Shown here: positions 1 to 10,370 of the stretch, piece after piece | Position numbering within the stretch: the first letter of the stretch is position 1 | Layout: every line of letters starts with the position of its first letter | NCBI GenBank assembly: GCA_039707465.1 | Contig: CM077644.1 | Location: 98,320,375-98,384,374 of the forward strand | Origin: Rhabdophis nuchalis | Taxonomy: Eukaryota > Chordata > Lepidosauria > Squamata > Natricidae | Direction: 5' to 3' | DNA: 64,000 bases | The notes under the pieces: model-generated | What the model saw: only the letters and a program-made list of their open reading frames with translations | Database searches by the model: none | Told to the model about the DNA's origin: nothing | Translations under genes and position numbers: made by a program

Positions 1-461
1 CCTCCCATTCGCCTCTCCTTTAAACTCCATCCCCAGGTGTGCCTTGTGAAGGGAATCAGGGACGTTTCTTCCGTCGTAAGCCACCCAACCCCTGTTGCTC
101 TCTTCTACGTTCTTCCCTGTGTGACCTTGGATGAAGAGGGGGTGGGCCTTGGTCTTCCTCTGAGCCCCCTCTCCCTTGTCCTCCCTCCCCCCTGGTCTGC
201 CCAGTCTGACGTGGCCCTTCCCAAGTTTCCTCCACAGCCAACGGAGCCATCCTCTCGCTCCCTGTCAGCCGTTGGAAGATCCTGGGAAGGTCCTGCCCCA
301 GATGCTGCGATTTTCCCTTTCCAATGAAAGAGCTGGAAGTTTGATTACCCGCACGGAAGGCCCCACCTGGCCACAATAGCAAGACAGAGAGCAAAATCAA
401 CACAGCTTCTCCTTTTGAGCCCGCCTGATGGTGTCAACATTGCTGTACACACAGCCATAAC
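1..461. other. Unassigned C/T-rich DNA
   Basis: No gene or repeat recognised. The first 250 bases are pyrimidine-rich on the plus strand. The ~100-aa frames here are compositionally biased and look like chance. Confidence 0.5.
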
Positions 462-535
462 AAGCTGGAAGGGGTCTTGGAGGTCCTCTAGTCCAACCCC
501 CTGCTTGAGCAAGCGACCACAGGGGGCACGCGGAA
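462..535 (-). repeat. CR1-type LINE 3' tail fragment
   Basis: Read on the minus strand, this contains the CR1 3'-UTR phrase ggttggactagaagacctcc followed by aagaccccttccagct. The same phrase occurs at the 3' ends of the better preserved CR1 copies near 43.7 kb and 59.36 kb. Only the extreme 3' end survives. Confidence 0.65.
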
Positions 536-639
536 CCATTTGCTAGAGCATTTTACTTTAATTACATCAGTATTTTCATAACAAACAATACATGTGCTTA
601 GGGGGTAAGGGTTTCTTTAACTAATCTAGTGGAAGAGAC

Positions 640-719
640 TCGAGTGCTAAAATCCACGGGTTAGGGGGCGCAAATTACTTGACTTGCCCCGGGTGCTGAC
701 AACCCACGCTACGCCACTG
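640..719 (-). repeat. Terminal fragment of a hAT-like DNA transposon
   Basis: The right edge reads, on the minus strand, CAGTGGCGTAGCGTGGG, a typical hAT terminal inverted repeat start. No matching left end or 8-bp duplication was found, so it is probably a truncated MITE. Confidence 0.4.
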
Positions 720-1049
720 GACCAGGTTGCCCTGACAAAAAACACTTTTCATTAGTAAAGTTACTTCTTTGTTTTTTCCCCATTCCTCTTTTGCCAAATT
801 CTCATCCTCTTGCAGACTATTTCCATATCAGGTTTACTTGCGATACTTGATTAGAAAACTTCCTTTATGAATAATTGTACTCATTTTCTCTCACTTGAGA
901 GAAACCAAGATCACCAAACAAAGGCTATCATACTTTGGCCATGTTGAGTGAGCTGACTTACTTGAAAAGTCAATCATGCTGGGAGTGATTAGCAGAAAAG
1001 GGAGAAAGGGCCACCTTAGTATCTAGTACCCACTGGCTGGACACTATAA
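720..1049. other. Unassigned AT-rich DNA
   Basis: Nothing recognised in this stretch. Confidence 0.4.
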
Positions 1050-1742
1050 TGGATTCATTTATTTCATTTTTATACCTATCTCCCAGAAGGGACTCAGGGT
1101 GGTGCACAGGAAAATTAAAAATGAAGATATACAAACATACAGATAAATACAACTACAAACATTAAAATATAATTAAATTTGAAAATAGCCTGTGCTAAAA
1201 TACCACTAAAATAATAAAAGTTACCAAAGGTTAAAAGTCATTAAAACTCAGTCTGTAAGAATGGTCACGGGGTCTAGGCTAGGCCGGCTAGGTGAAAGAG
1301 ATGGGTCTTAAGACGTTGGCGGAAGAGGCGGAGGTTCGTGGTGGTCCGAAGTTCAGGGGGTAGGTCGTTCCAGAGGGCTGGGTTCCAGAGAAGGCCCTTC
1401 CCCTGGGGGTCACCAATCTGCACTGTCCGGCCGATGGCACCCGGAGAAGGCCCTCCCTATGGGAGCGGATCGGCCAAAGGGATGTATGTGGTAGGAGGCG
1501 GTCCCGCAAATAACTAGGCCCTGTGCCATGGAGCGTTTTAAAGATGGTTACCAGCACCTTGAAGCGCACCCGGAAAGCCACAGGTAGCCAGTGCAGCTTG
1601 CCAGGAGAGGTGTTACGTGGGAATGCCGTGAGGCTCCCAAAATCCCCCACGTGGCCGCATTCTGCACCAACTGTAGTCTCTGAGTGCACCTCAAGGGGAG
1701 TCCCATGTAGAGAGCATTACAGTAGTCTAGGCTAACTAGATA
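1050..1742 (-). pseudogene. L2-group LINE, 3' end, decayed
   Basis: On the minus strand the protein fragments LDYCNALYMGLPLRCT, LQLVQNAA and HSHVTPLL match the C-terminal region of the intact L2-group ORF at 20539-23868. They are followed by RSHREGLLRVPSAGQCR and a shifted version of the LWNDLP motif. The 3' UTR phrase (tctcccagaagggactcagg on plus) sits at its downstream edge near 1080. Several frameshifts separate the fragments, so it is dead and 5'-truncated. Confidence 0.8.
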
Positions 1743-3398
1743 ACACTGGGATGACCATGGCAGATCTGAAGGAGACAGTGGAAGGCAGAGGGGCGTGGAA
1801 AGTGCTGATTTATAGAGTGGTTGAGGGTCAGACATGACTGAATGGCTGGCAACAACAGCTCATTTTCATGAGCGCTTCTACTATGCACATTTTGATAATC
1901 ACGATTTTTTTACATGGCTGTTTTTTTACATGGCAAACCATATTGCAAAAGCTGGAAAAGTAGGCATTTCCATCTACACACACATTTTGGCTGTTTCCTA
2001 TAGATGGTATTTGGCAGCCCCCAAACCAATTGCTCTGAAAACGCAGTTATCATCACTTTAAAATAATATTGCAACCGCTAACAAATGTTTTCAGTTATAC
2101 TTCCATTTAAGCAACATGGACATAGACACAAAGCAAACTTGAAGAAGTAGAAGAAATATAGCAGTAGCAGCAGAAGTGGTAATGAGGTCATATGTATTTC
2201 CTGAGGAAGGTGATTTCAAAGGCAGAGAGGCTTCCGTGAGCTCTGAATTCTTTGTCCTCATGGTCTGATGAGTCTCACTGGCCACTAGGCCAAATAGCAA
2301 TTATAATGAATAATAAAATGGCAATTCTAAGAAACACGATCAGCCTCATTATGTGCGGGTTTTCAGCAGGTCTTACAAGATAGTGAGGACTTACAATCCT
2401 TCTGTTTTTCATCTCATGTCTCCTCTCCTCTTTTCTTTTCCCACTTTCCAATTTATCATCTTTGGATTGCTGAGGATCCCACCTCCCAATCTGCGTTGAA
2501 TCTTTCTCTTCCTTTCTCATTATTTGCTATCCCCATCCTTAGCTGTAAAAGGGGTTAATCTGAATTGATCTGATATATATTTTGCCGGTCAGGTCCTCAA
2601 AGTGTGTTTTTAAAGGATTTAATCAATTTATTTTGGCAAAAACAAAGTTATATGAATTTATTTCCGATGATAAGATACTCACATTCATCATGCAGATGGG
2701 TTTTTCCAAACTCTGAGCTTGAACAAAAACCAGTGCTGTCCGTGTTTGCCTCACCTATAAATCTTCTCAGCGTAGTCTCCACTGAAGTAATTTTAAATGG
2801 AATCTAGCTAATTCCTCTCCTTTCATCATGTTGCTCCTATTATCATGACAACTAATAAGTGCTCAGACTTCAGGTCAAGGTTGATTGCTGAAGATGCTGT
2901 TACTCAGATACTGCTGAGTATCTTCCCAGTAGGCTTCAAGCACGAGCTTTCCATCTCATTAACGATGTATGCATTAATTATCCAATATTTGGAAATATTA
3001 GTTAATCAAGGAACACATTGCCAGTGATTAAAGTAGTATCTGAATATCTAATTATTGATGCAGAGTCAGGCCTGCATGGATAAATATTACCGAAAAACAT
3101 CAGTTAATAGGATACATTCTAGCAAAGAGCAGTCCTGCAGTGAGGAAAAAGGAAAACATGAGCTACAACAGTAAGACCTTTTATTTAGTTAGGGTTAGAA
3201 TTTCAGAAATGGCAGTTTGGATTTGTATACAGAGTATACTTATTCCTCTTCCCCCAATGTTAAATTTTAATCTCTGCTCAAAGCTATTCCTACTTAGACG
3301 ATTTCCTTTCTTAATAAAATTCTGATTTAATAGATTTCTTGTTACTTTATTTCCATTACATAATTGATAATATCCTGCACAACTTGATGGGTTTTGTC
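1743..3398. other. Unassigned AT-rich DNA
   Basis: No recognisable gene or repeat family. Short frames of 60-81 codons occur but show no domain or motif and are within chance expectation for AT-rich sequence. Confidence 0.4.
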
Positions 3399-3706
3399 CA
3401 CTGGTGAAATTCAGACATTTTTACTACCGGTTCTGTGGACATGGCTTGCTGGGTGTGGCATGGCTTAGTGGGAGTGGCTTGATGGGAGTGGCAGCGGAAG
3501 GTTGCTGTAAAATCTCCATTCCCTCCCACTCCAGGGGAAGGATACTGCAAAATCTCCATTTCCTTCCAATCAGCTGAGACTCGGGAGGCAGAGAATAAAT
3601 GGGGGCGGGGCCAGTCAGAGATGATATTTACCAGTTCTCTGAACTAATCAAAATTTCCACTACCGGTTCTCCAGAACTGGTCAGAACCTGCTGAATACCA
3701 CATGTG
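3399..3706 (-). mobile_element. hAT-type MITE, 'ggtggtattcagcagg' family, copy 1
   Basis: The ends are cactggtgaaattcag and the complement of ggtattcagcaggttctgac. The body contains the family's GTGGC-rich segments and atctccattcc blocks, shared with copies at 10.08, 43.2, 51.3 and 63.0 kb. Flanks gttttgtc and gtttagtt match at 6 of 8 positions, consistent with an old 8-bp duplication. Confidence 0.7.
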
Positions 3707-3816
3707 GTTTAGTTTTGACATACCATCAGAAATACTGCTTTTGGTGAACACTTTAGAAGCAAGCATAGGATATCATGGAGACTGAAGTGATAAAACAATT
3801 TAGGGTGTGCATAGAT

Positions 3817-4052
3817 CAGTGGTCCCCAACCATTCTAGCTTGGCGGACTGGCGGAGGGGAGAGAGGCAATGGTTCTGTGCGAGTGGCAAACATGTGCAGG
3901 ACTATGCGCAAGTGGGTTTGTGCAAGTGGCGGGCATGTGCATCTACTGCTCATGCAAATGGAATTGTGCGTGGGCACATGCATGCATGTCGGCCCAGTAC
4001 CAATTGGGCCTTGGGTCAGTAGTGGGCCATGGCCAGGGGTTTGGAACCCCTG
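3817..4052. mobile_element. hAT-type MITE
   Basis: Begins CAGTGGTCCCCAACC and ends GGAACCCCTG, imperfect terminal inverted repeats. It is flanked by gcatagat (3809-3816) and gcatagac (4053-4060), a 7/8 target duplication. The interior is rich in CATG/TGTGC blocks. No transposase is encoded. Confidence 0.8.
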
Positions 4053-4189
4053 GCATAGACAATCCGATCCAAGAGCTCCAGAAGTTACTCGATGAGGTTC
4101 AGGTGACTCTGGAAGTAATCTGTAAAACTTACCCTGTTGTACTAGCATCCTAACATTGCCCATAAATATGTACGCCATAGGGTTTGCGT

Positions 4190-4365
4190 CAGTGGTGGGT
4201 TTCAAATTTTTTAGAACCTACTCTGTAGGTGTGGCCTATTTTGTGGGCGTGGCTTGGTAGTCATGTGACAGGGTGGGAGTGGCCACTTTTTAAAATGTGG
4301 TGAAACTCACTTAACAACGCTCTTGCTTAGCAACCAAAATTTTGGACTCAATTGTGATGATAAAT

Positions 4366-4423
<58 letters not shown>

Positions 4424-4572
4424 TTTCCTTTCCTTTCCTTTCCGTTGGGTCACTGGTAGCGGCGGGCCAGATTTACTTCCAGGTACGCCGGTGGAACCCC
4501 CTCTCACCGGTTCTCTAAATTTCACCAACCGGCTCTCGCAAGTAGGTGCGAGCCTGCAGAAACCCACCACTG
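4190..4572 (+). mobile_element. hAT-type MITE carrying an internal (TTTC)n array, copy 1
   Basis: Starts CAGTGGTGGGTTTC and ends GAAACCCACCACTG, perfect 14-bp terminal inverted repeats. It is flanked by a perfect 8-bp duplication gtttgcgt (4182-4189 and 4573-4580). An array of TTTC units occupies about 4369-4420, followed by TTTCC units and then a right arm containing gggtcactggtagcgg. Three further copies (9.28, 41.7, 48.3 kb) have the array at the same internal place but with different lengths. Confidence 0.92.
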
Positions 4573-4689
4573 GTTTGCGTCATGACATAATGATCCTTGT
4601 TTTATCACTAGCTATCTTATCCACTGTTATAGATGACCATAGGTTTTTTTAACTTACATTGTTAATATGTGTACACAAATATTTGACTG

Positions 4690-5150
4690 TGTGATTTATT
4701 GATGAACTACCCGACATCCCTACGCCCAATTTGCTCCCACAGAGAGGGGCTTCTCCAGGTGCCGTCGGTCAGGCAATGCCGGTTGGCGACCCCCAGGGGA
4801 AGGGGCTTCTCTGTGGTGGGCGCAGCCCTCTGGAACGACCTACCCCCCAAACTCCGAATCATCTCTGACCTCCGCCTGTTCTGCCAGCGCCTAAAAACGC
4901 ACTTTTTTCATCTAGCCGGCCTGGCATGAATTACCCGACTCTGAACTGGCTTTTAGTGATAATTGTTTTAATTTTGGGGGTTTTAATGAGGCTTTAGTGC
5001 AGGATGGGGTTTAATATAGTTTTAATAGGTTTTTGTATTTTGTATATTTGTATATCTATGTTTTTAAATTTCCTGTGCGCCGCCCCGGGTCCCTTGATGG
5101 GAGATGGGCGCAGGATAGAAATACGAAAATAAATAAAAATAAAAATTCAT
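4690..5150 (+). pseudogene. L2-group LINE, 3' end fragment
   Basis: Residues such as RPICSHREGLLQVPS, PRGRGFSVVGAALWNDLPP and LKTHFFHLAGLA run in one frame from about 4700 to a stop at 4927-4929, matching the C-terminus of the intact ORF at 20539-23868. The 3' UTR includes the gccgccccgggtcccttgat phrase and ends in an aaataaataaaa tail near 5150. All upstream coding sequence is missing (5' truncation). Confidence 0.85.
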
Positions 5151-5183
5151 ATTGCTTATGTTTGAGGTTACTCATACTTGATA

Positions 5184-5416
5184 CCGTGTTTCCCTGAAAA
5201 TAAGACACGGTCTTGTTTACTTTTGACCCCCAAAATAAGCACTTGGTCCTATTTTCGGGGAGGTCTTATTATTTTTGAGGTGCAGGAGGTGATGATCATG
5301 GTCACCTAATGGCTGCTGCTGTGTTGCAATATTTTTGGAGAGGGCTTATTTTAGCGCATGCGCTCAAAAGCCCAATTGGACATTATCCAGGGTGGTCTTA
5401 TTTTCAGTGAAACCGG
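5184..5416 (+). mobile_element. Tc1/mariner-type MITE ('gtttccctgaaaataagac' family)
   Basis: Starts ccgtgtttccctgaaaataa and ends cttattttcagtgaaaccgg, inverted terminal repeats next to TA on each side. Internal aaaataag motifs recur. An antisense relative lies at 31491-31706. No transposase is present. Confidence 0.7.
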
Positions 5417-8400
5417 ATAATGCTAAATAGTTTCCTAACATTAAAATGTCAATTTGTCTAACGTTCACCAGGGAAATCAAGAGACTATCTTCTCCAGAGA
5501 TCTTGCCATATATTTAGTTAGCAGTTTTTGGCCCCAGTACTAGTTAACAAAGGGAATAAATACGAGAAAAAAAGAGAAAGGAAATGCAGAAATAACACAA
5601 CTCATGAAACTGGTTGGGTTTCTGGTTTTTTTCCCCACAGGAGGACAAATCAGTTTGTGATTGATATAGAGAAGTGTAAAGTTTGTCTAAAATTAAGAAA
5701 ACCATAGTGGCAATTGTAGCAAAGGGCAATAAAAATTCAGCAGACTTCCTATTCTAAGATATTTTATTTCTTTCCATTCTCTTCAGTTCATAGAATTCAC
5801 ATGAACTCACAAAAAGGGTGATAACATATCCTTTGATCCATGGTTCTTTATGCATGATTTGGTAAGATAGTTTCTTCTCACTTCACATTTAGATCTATGC
5901 CTGCATCTTTCCTTCTCTCACAGTTTTTAAAGGTTTTCATCTGAATAATATTTAGAACTAGCCCATTTTTGGTTTGTTTTAATTTCTGATTTTTGGAATT
6001 TGATCCTTTCCTTGGTTGACTCAGGCAGCCTCCTGGGCACCAGAAATAGTACTGAGGACTTTTTTAGCAATTGGCTCAAAGAATATGAAGTTAGTTGCCT
6101 GTCAGACATGAAATGGTTTTAATATATTTAAGAAGAGTTGAAAAAAACCAAACTATTTTAATTCAGGATGTAATTGAAAAGCTGACCATAGCCAATACTG
6201 CAAAATATCATTCATAACCAGGCAAATAAATGTTGACATTTACATTCATAGTTTATGAAATGTTTATTGAACTGAAATATTTTACTGGTAATTTTAGTAG
6301 GATGTAAGATTATATCTGTGTTTTGTTGTGCTGTTTTGGGGGTTGTAAATTGCTTGTTGTTCTTTGTTTTTAAATGAATTTATTGTGCAATAATGTGTAT
6401 GTATTTGTACATTTTATTTTTCAGATTGTTTTGGACTATTGTACTGAAATTAGTTGAATTCTAATGGACAGAAAGATACACTCTAAGTAAATAAGACTTG
6501 CTCTAGTCTTTACATTCATCAAGGAATACCATGCCTAGAGCTATCTCTTCTATTGAAATTAGCTTGGATATTTTTATGTGTATGAGTTCTCACATACAGT
6601 GATGTGGTTAAACAGTATATAGTAGAAAGCAAATATAATATAATGAAGTGGAGAATATTATTTGGCAGCCAACACAGTGTCTTTATCGAAATAGCACGTG
6701 GCTCGAGAAAAAAAAGATACGTACGTAAAGTATGAATAATTGAAAGTTATTTCAAACATAGTCATATTAAAGCTATGCATACTTTTGAACTTATACTTCA
6801 CTCTCTCTTTCTTCTAAAAATGTTCAGGAAATAAAAAGGGTTAGAGATTTGATCAAAAACGAAACACAAGCATATTGGAACCATGAACAGAAATCTTTTA
6901 CAAAGATGAAAAAGATCATGGGTTAGTTGCATGATAGCTAAGGTCACTGTTAACAAGCATCTAAACTGCCTTCATAGCAAATATAAGAGAAAAGAATGAA
7001 CTAGTGGAAATCTCTTGAGATGAAAGAAGGGGACTAAAGAATAATGAAACAATGGAATTAATGGAAGTCCTTTTAGACAAGCTAAAGGAATGGAAAAATG
7101 GGGTAGATAATCTAAAAAGCCATTTGCAGAAGTACTTTAATAACAACTTTAATGAACAGAAGCAGACACATAAAGTACTGGGAATGAGAAAGACTAGTGA
7201 ATGGAAAACATTAAATTTGCTTGCCAGAAGGGATAAAAGGTAGAGAAGAAAACATGGGCATCAGTAAATATAAAAGGATAGCAGGTATCAAAGAAGATGC
7301 TCATTGATTTTTTAAAAAAAATAATTTAGATACTTTTGATGACTGGAAGGGAAAGAACTCGTAATTATAAATCTTATTTGGCTAAAGATTCTTTTGGTGC
7401 TCAGATCTTTCTGTCTGAAATTATTTTCATTTCCCAAGGTATTGGTAGTGTAGAACTTTGAGAAGTGGGCTGCATGATATAATGGAAAGTTCATCTTTGA
7501 TGTTGGCCTTTTTTACTAATTTTTACTAATAGTGAATTTGAATGCTGGAGCTAAAGTGGACTCTATGAGAAACAAGATGGAGGCATTATTTGTGTTACTC
7601 TTAGTTACTCTTAGACCTATTTTATAAAAAAGTGGAACATTTTATTGTGAGAAAATATTAATGACAATAAGAAACCAAACAAAGTAAACAGTGTGTCCTA
7701 GCAATCATCCCAAGGATTTCAATGTTAAACCACCCAGACTCTTTATTAAAAATGATCATTGAAGGCAATTGAACAGTCACATATTCTAGGCAAAAAAAGT
7801 TAGAAATTGTAATTTCATGAAGACGTCAGTCAAAATTTTAGATGCTTGACCAGAAGAAATATTGCATTTATCTGGAAGGTAGGCTAAAACAATTGTTTTC
7901 ATTGGAGGAAACAATGATTTTCTTTTCTCCAGGTAATTTGTGTGGTGTTAAACTTGAAAATATGTACAAATATTTTGCTTGAGCCAAAATAACAATTAAC
8001 AATGGGTTAGCATTTTAATTTTTGAAGTACAATTCAGTTTTGTGTTTTCAGCTTTTAAAGAGAAAAAACTTTAGCTGATCAGATTCCTCTTTTGGAAACT
8101 TGGCATATAACAGACAAAATGTACATTCAGAGGTTTTCTGTACATAATGGGCAAATCTTTGCCTCAAAAGTAATCTAGATGAGGCACTTAAATGTGGGGT
8201 TATGTTTTATTGCCATTATGTGCATACATTTGTGTAATGATGTCATTACACAAACAGCATAAATTGATGCAAAGGATGTAATCTAGGTTAGCATCTTTAT
8301 GCAAATGGTTTAAGTTGATGCATAATAAATACTGACAAACGTTCAGATTTGGTAAACATTCAGGATTAACAGATGCCTCTTCTCCCATATGATTTGTTAA

Positions 8401-8526
8401 AAGACGTTCTTCTGAATATTCACTGTACATTTATAGCACCAGATTATTCAATCAGACTATAAAACACTTGATCAGAACTTGCTATGTAGGCCTTTGAAAA
8501 TGACTTTTTAAAATTTTCAATCAAGA
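5417..8526. other. Unassigned AT-rich DNA
   Basis: A long AT-rich stretch without a recognisable repeat. The 63-codon frame at 7052-7243 is Lys/Asn/Glu-rich and could be a decayed element, but no motif supports that. Confidence 0.4.
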
Positions 8527-8905
8527 ATTTTAAAATGAGGTGGATAGCAGTTCATTATCATGATGGAGTAGAACAGGAAGAAGGCAAATTAACCTAATAA
8601 AGAAATAAGGCAACTGAAGACCTTTCAGAGAAAGAACTGAAGAAGCTTCTTCAATGAGAAGTAAAAGAAGGAAAAAACGCAAGAAACTCCAGTTGCCTTT
8701 TGAAAAAGCACCTTTAGGACAACCATGACCTAGATCAGGGGTCTGCAAAGTCAGCTCTTTTAAGACTGGTGGACTTCAACTCCCAGAATTCCCCAGCCAG
8801 CTATGCTGGCTGGGGAACTCTGGGATTTGAAGTCCACCAGTCTTAAAAGAGCCGACTTTGCAGACCCCTGACCTAGATGAATGAGACTCTCCATAGTATC
8901 AAGCC
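8527..8905 (+). repeat. Retroelement 3' fragment with hammerhead-like motif, split by a MITE
   Basis: Contains ctgaagaagcttcttcaatg, then agaagtaaaag, then ccagttgccttttgaaaaag and gacaaccatgacctagat. The last two recur at 48985-49190. It continues after the MITE at 8736-8870 with gagactctccatag. The helix-forming ctga-ga...gaag-aaa arrangement resembles the hammerhead ribozyme core described for Penelope-like elements, but this copy is degenerate. The family assignment is inference. Confidence 0.45.
8736..8870. mobile_element. Palindromic hAT-type MITE, copy 1 (135 bp)
   Basis: Starts CAGGGGTCTGCAAAG and ends CTTTGCAGACCCCTG. The two halves are almost fully complementary around ccagccagctatgctggctg, so the transcript would fold into one long hairpin. 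The perfect 8-bp duplication acctagat occurs at 8728-8735 and 8871-8878. It differs from the 33673-33807 copy at only a few positions. Confidence 0.93.
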
Positions 8906-8986
8906 TGAATTTGACTGGGTGTGGGATTGTTTGTATCTTTGGGCATCCTTGCATGAGCTCAGTTTGACACAGCTTTGGAACTGGAG

Positions 8987-9422
8987 CAGTGGTGAGTTCC
9001 CGATCCCATTTCAACTGGTACGATTGGAACGGGCCCAACGGTGCCCACATGGATGCGTGCAGCATGTGCACACAGATCCCCAATGCACACATGTGTCTTA
9101 GCACTTCTGCGAGCCTCTGTGATGCTCCAGCAGCTCACCACTGTATGCACCATGTGCATGTGCAGAAGCGCCGAAGACTTTAAATACCGGCAAGGAGCAT
9201 GGCCGAGTGGGTGGGCCCTTTGGAGCACTGTACCGGAACAGTATCCGGTGTTCTGGGCAGGCTCCGGTATGCCCATACCAGTGGTGGGTTTCTGCAGGCT
9301 CGCACCTACTCGCGAGAGCCGGTTGGTGAAATTTAGAGAACCGGTGAGAGGGGGTTCCACCGGCGTACCTGGAAGTAAATCTGGCCCGCCGCTGCCAGTG
9401 ACCCAACGGGAAGGAAAGGAAA

Positions 9423-9520
<98 letters not shown>

Positions 9521-9723
9521 ATTTATCATCACGGTTGAGTCCAAAATTTTGGTTGCTAAGCAAGAGCGTTATTAAATGAGTTTTAAAAGGTGGCCATTCC
9601 CACCCTGTCACATGACTGCCAAGCCATGCCCACAAAATAGGCCACACCTACAGAGTAGGTTCTAAAAAATTTGAAACCCACCACTGGCCCATACCTCGGC
9701 GTACCACCTGCAACCCACCACTG
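8987..9723. mobile_element. hAT-type MITE containing another MITE
   Basis: Outer ends are CAGTGGTGAGTTCC and the complement of CAGTGGTGGGTTGC. It is flanked by aactggag (8979-8986) and aactagag (9724-9731), 7/8 identical. The interior (about 9010-9270) is rich in TGTGCATG blocks and is interrupted by the (GAAA)n-bearing MITE at 9279-9686, which inserted later. Confidence 0.75.
9279..9686 (-). mobile_element. hAT-type MITE with internal (GAAA)n array, copy 2
   Basis: Starts CAGTGGTGGGTTTC and ends GAAACCCACCACTG, with perfect 8-bp duplication gcccatac (9271-9278, 9687-9694). It lies antisense to the copy at 4190. The GAAA array spans about 9424-9520, roughly twice as long as in copy 1. Long Lys/Glu and Phe/Leu/Ser frames across it are only microsatellite translation. 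Confidence 0.92.
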
Positions 9724-9731
9724 AACTAGAG

Positions 9732-10034
9732 CGGGTTGGAGCTTTCAATTAAAACACCATGCTAATGAGTCAGTCACATTCCACTGTCTGGCTGACCAGA
9801 GAAGAAGGAGGAGAGATGTCGCTGAGCAACCAGCTCCCATCTTGGTTGGACAATGTGACAGTTGTTTTGGAAACTTGAGAAACTGAAACTTATAAAAGAG
9901 TGAAAAGCCCGGGAACTTTAATACTGGCTTTTCACCAGTAGCGCCAACATGATGTAGCTAAATAAATTTGTTCTTTGAGGAAAAGCAATGCCTTGGAGTT
10001 CAGTTTGTGATGAATGCATTATTTGGAGCCTGAC
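9732..10034 (+). mobile_element. Possible LTR fragment with TATA and poly(A) signals
   Basis: A TATA-like acttataaaag sits near 9888, and AATAAA at 9962-9967 lies about 70 bases upstream of a possible gcctgaca terminus. The spacing resembles the U3-R-U5 layout of an LTR. The left end could not be located and no duplication was found, so this stays tentative. Confidence 0.35.
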
Positions 10035-10080
10035 AAATAGGCATTAAGACATTTCAAAGCTTTCAGCTATGGGGTTGAGG

Positions 10081-10362
10081 CAGTGGTGAAATTCAAAAAA
10101 ATTTACTACCAGCTTGGTGGGTGTGGTGTGGCTTGGTGGGTGTGGTGTGGCTTGGTGGGAGTGGTTTGGTGGGAGTGGCAGGGGAAGGATACTGCAAAAT
10201 CTCCACTCCTACCTCACTCCTGGGGGAAGAATATTGCAAAATCTCCATTCCTGCTCCACTCTGGGGCCAGCCAGAGGTGGTACTTGCTGGTTCTCTGAAC
10301 TACTCAAAATTTCCACTACCGGTTCTCCAGAACCTGTCAGAACCTGCTGAATTTCACCCCTG
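10081..10362 (-). mobile_element. hAT-type MITE, 'ggtggtattcagcagg' family, copy 2
   Basis: Starts CAGTGGTGAAATTC and ends GAATTTCACCCCTG, near-perfect inverted repeats. Perfect 8-bp duplication ggttgagg at 10073-10080 and 10363-10370. It contains a short tandem repeat of ggtgggtgtggtgtggctt units near 10117-10165. Confidence 0.92.
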
Positions 10363-10370
10363 GGTTGAGG

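Noticed and set aside
37..403. Frames of 96 and 115 aa at the window start
   Set aside because: Overlapping, composition-driven frames in C/T-rich sequence with no motif.
7052..7243. 63-aa charged frame as L1 ORF1 remnant
   Set aside because: Charged composition only; no RRM or C-terminal domain motif near it.
9041..9647. Long Lys/Glu/Arg and Phe/Leu/Ser frames on both strands (also at 4.3, 41.9 and 48.4 kb)
   Set aside because: They are translations of (TTTC)n/(GAAA)n microsatellites inside MITEs.
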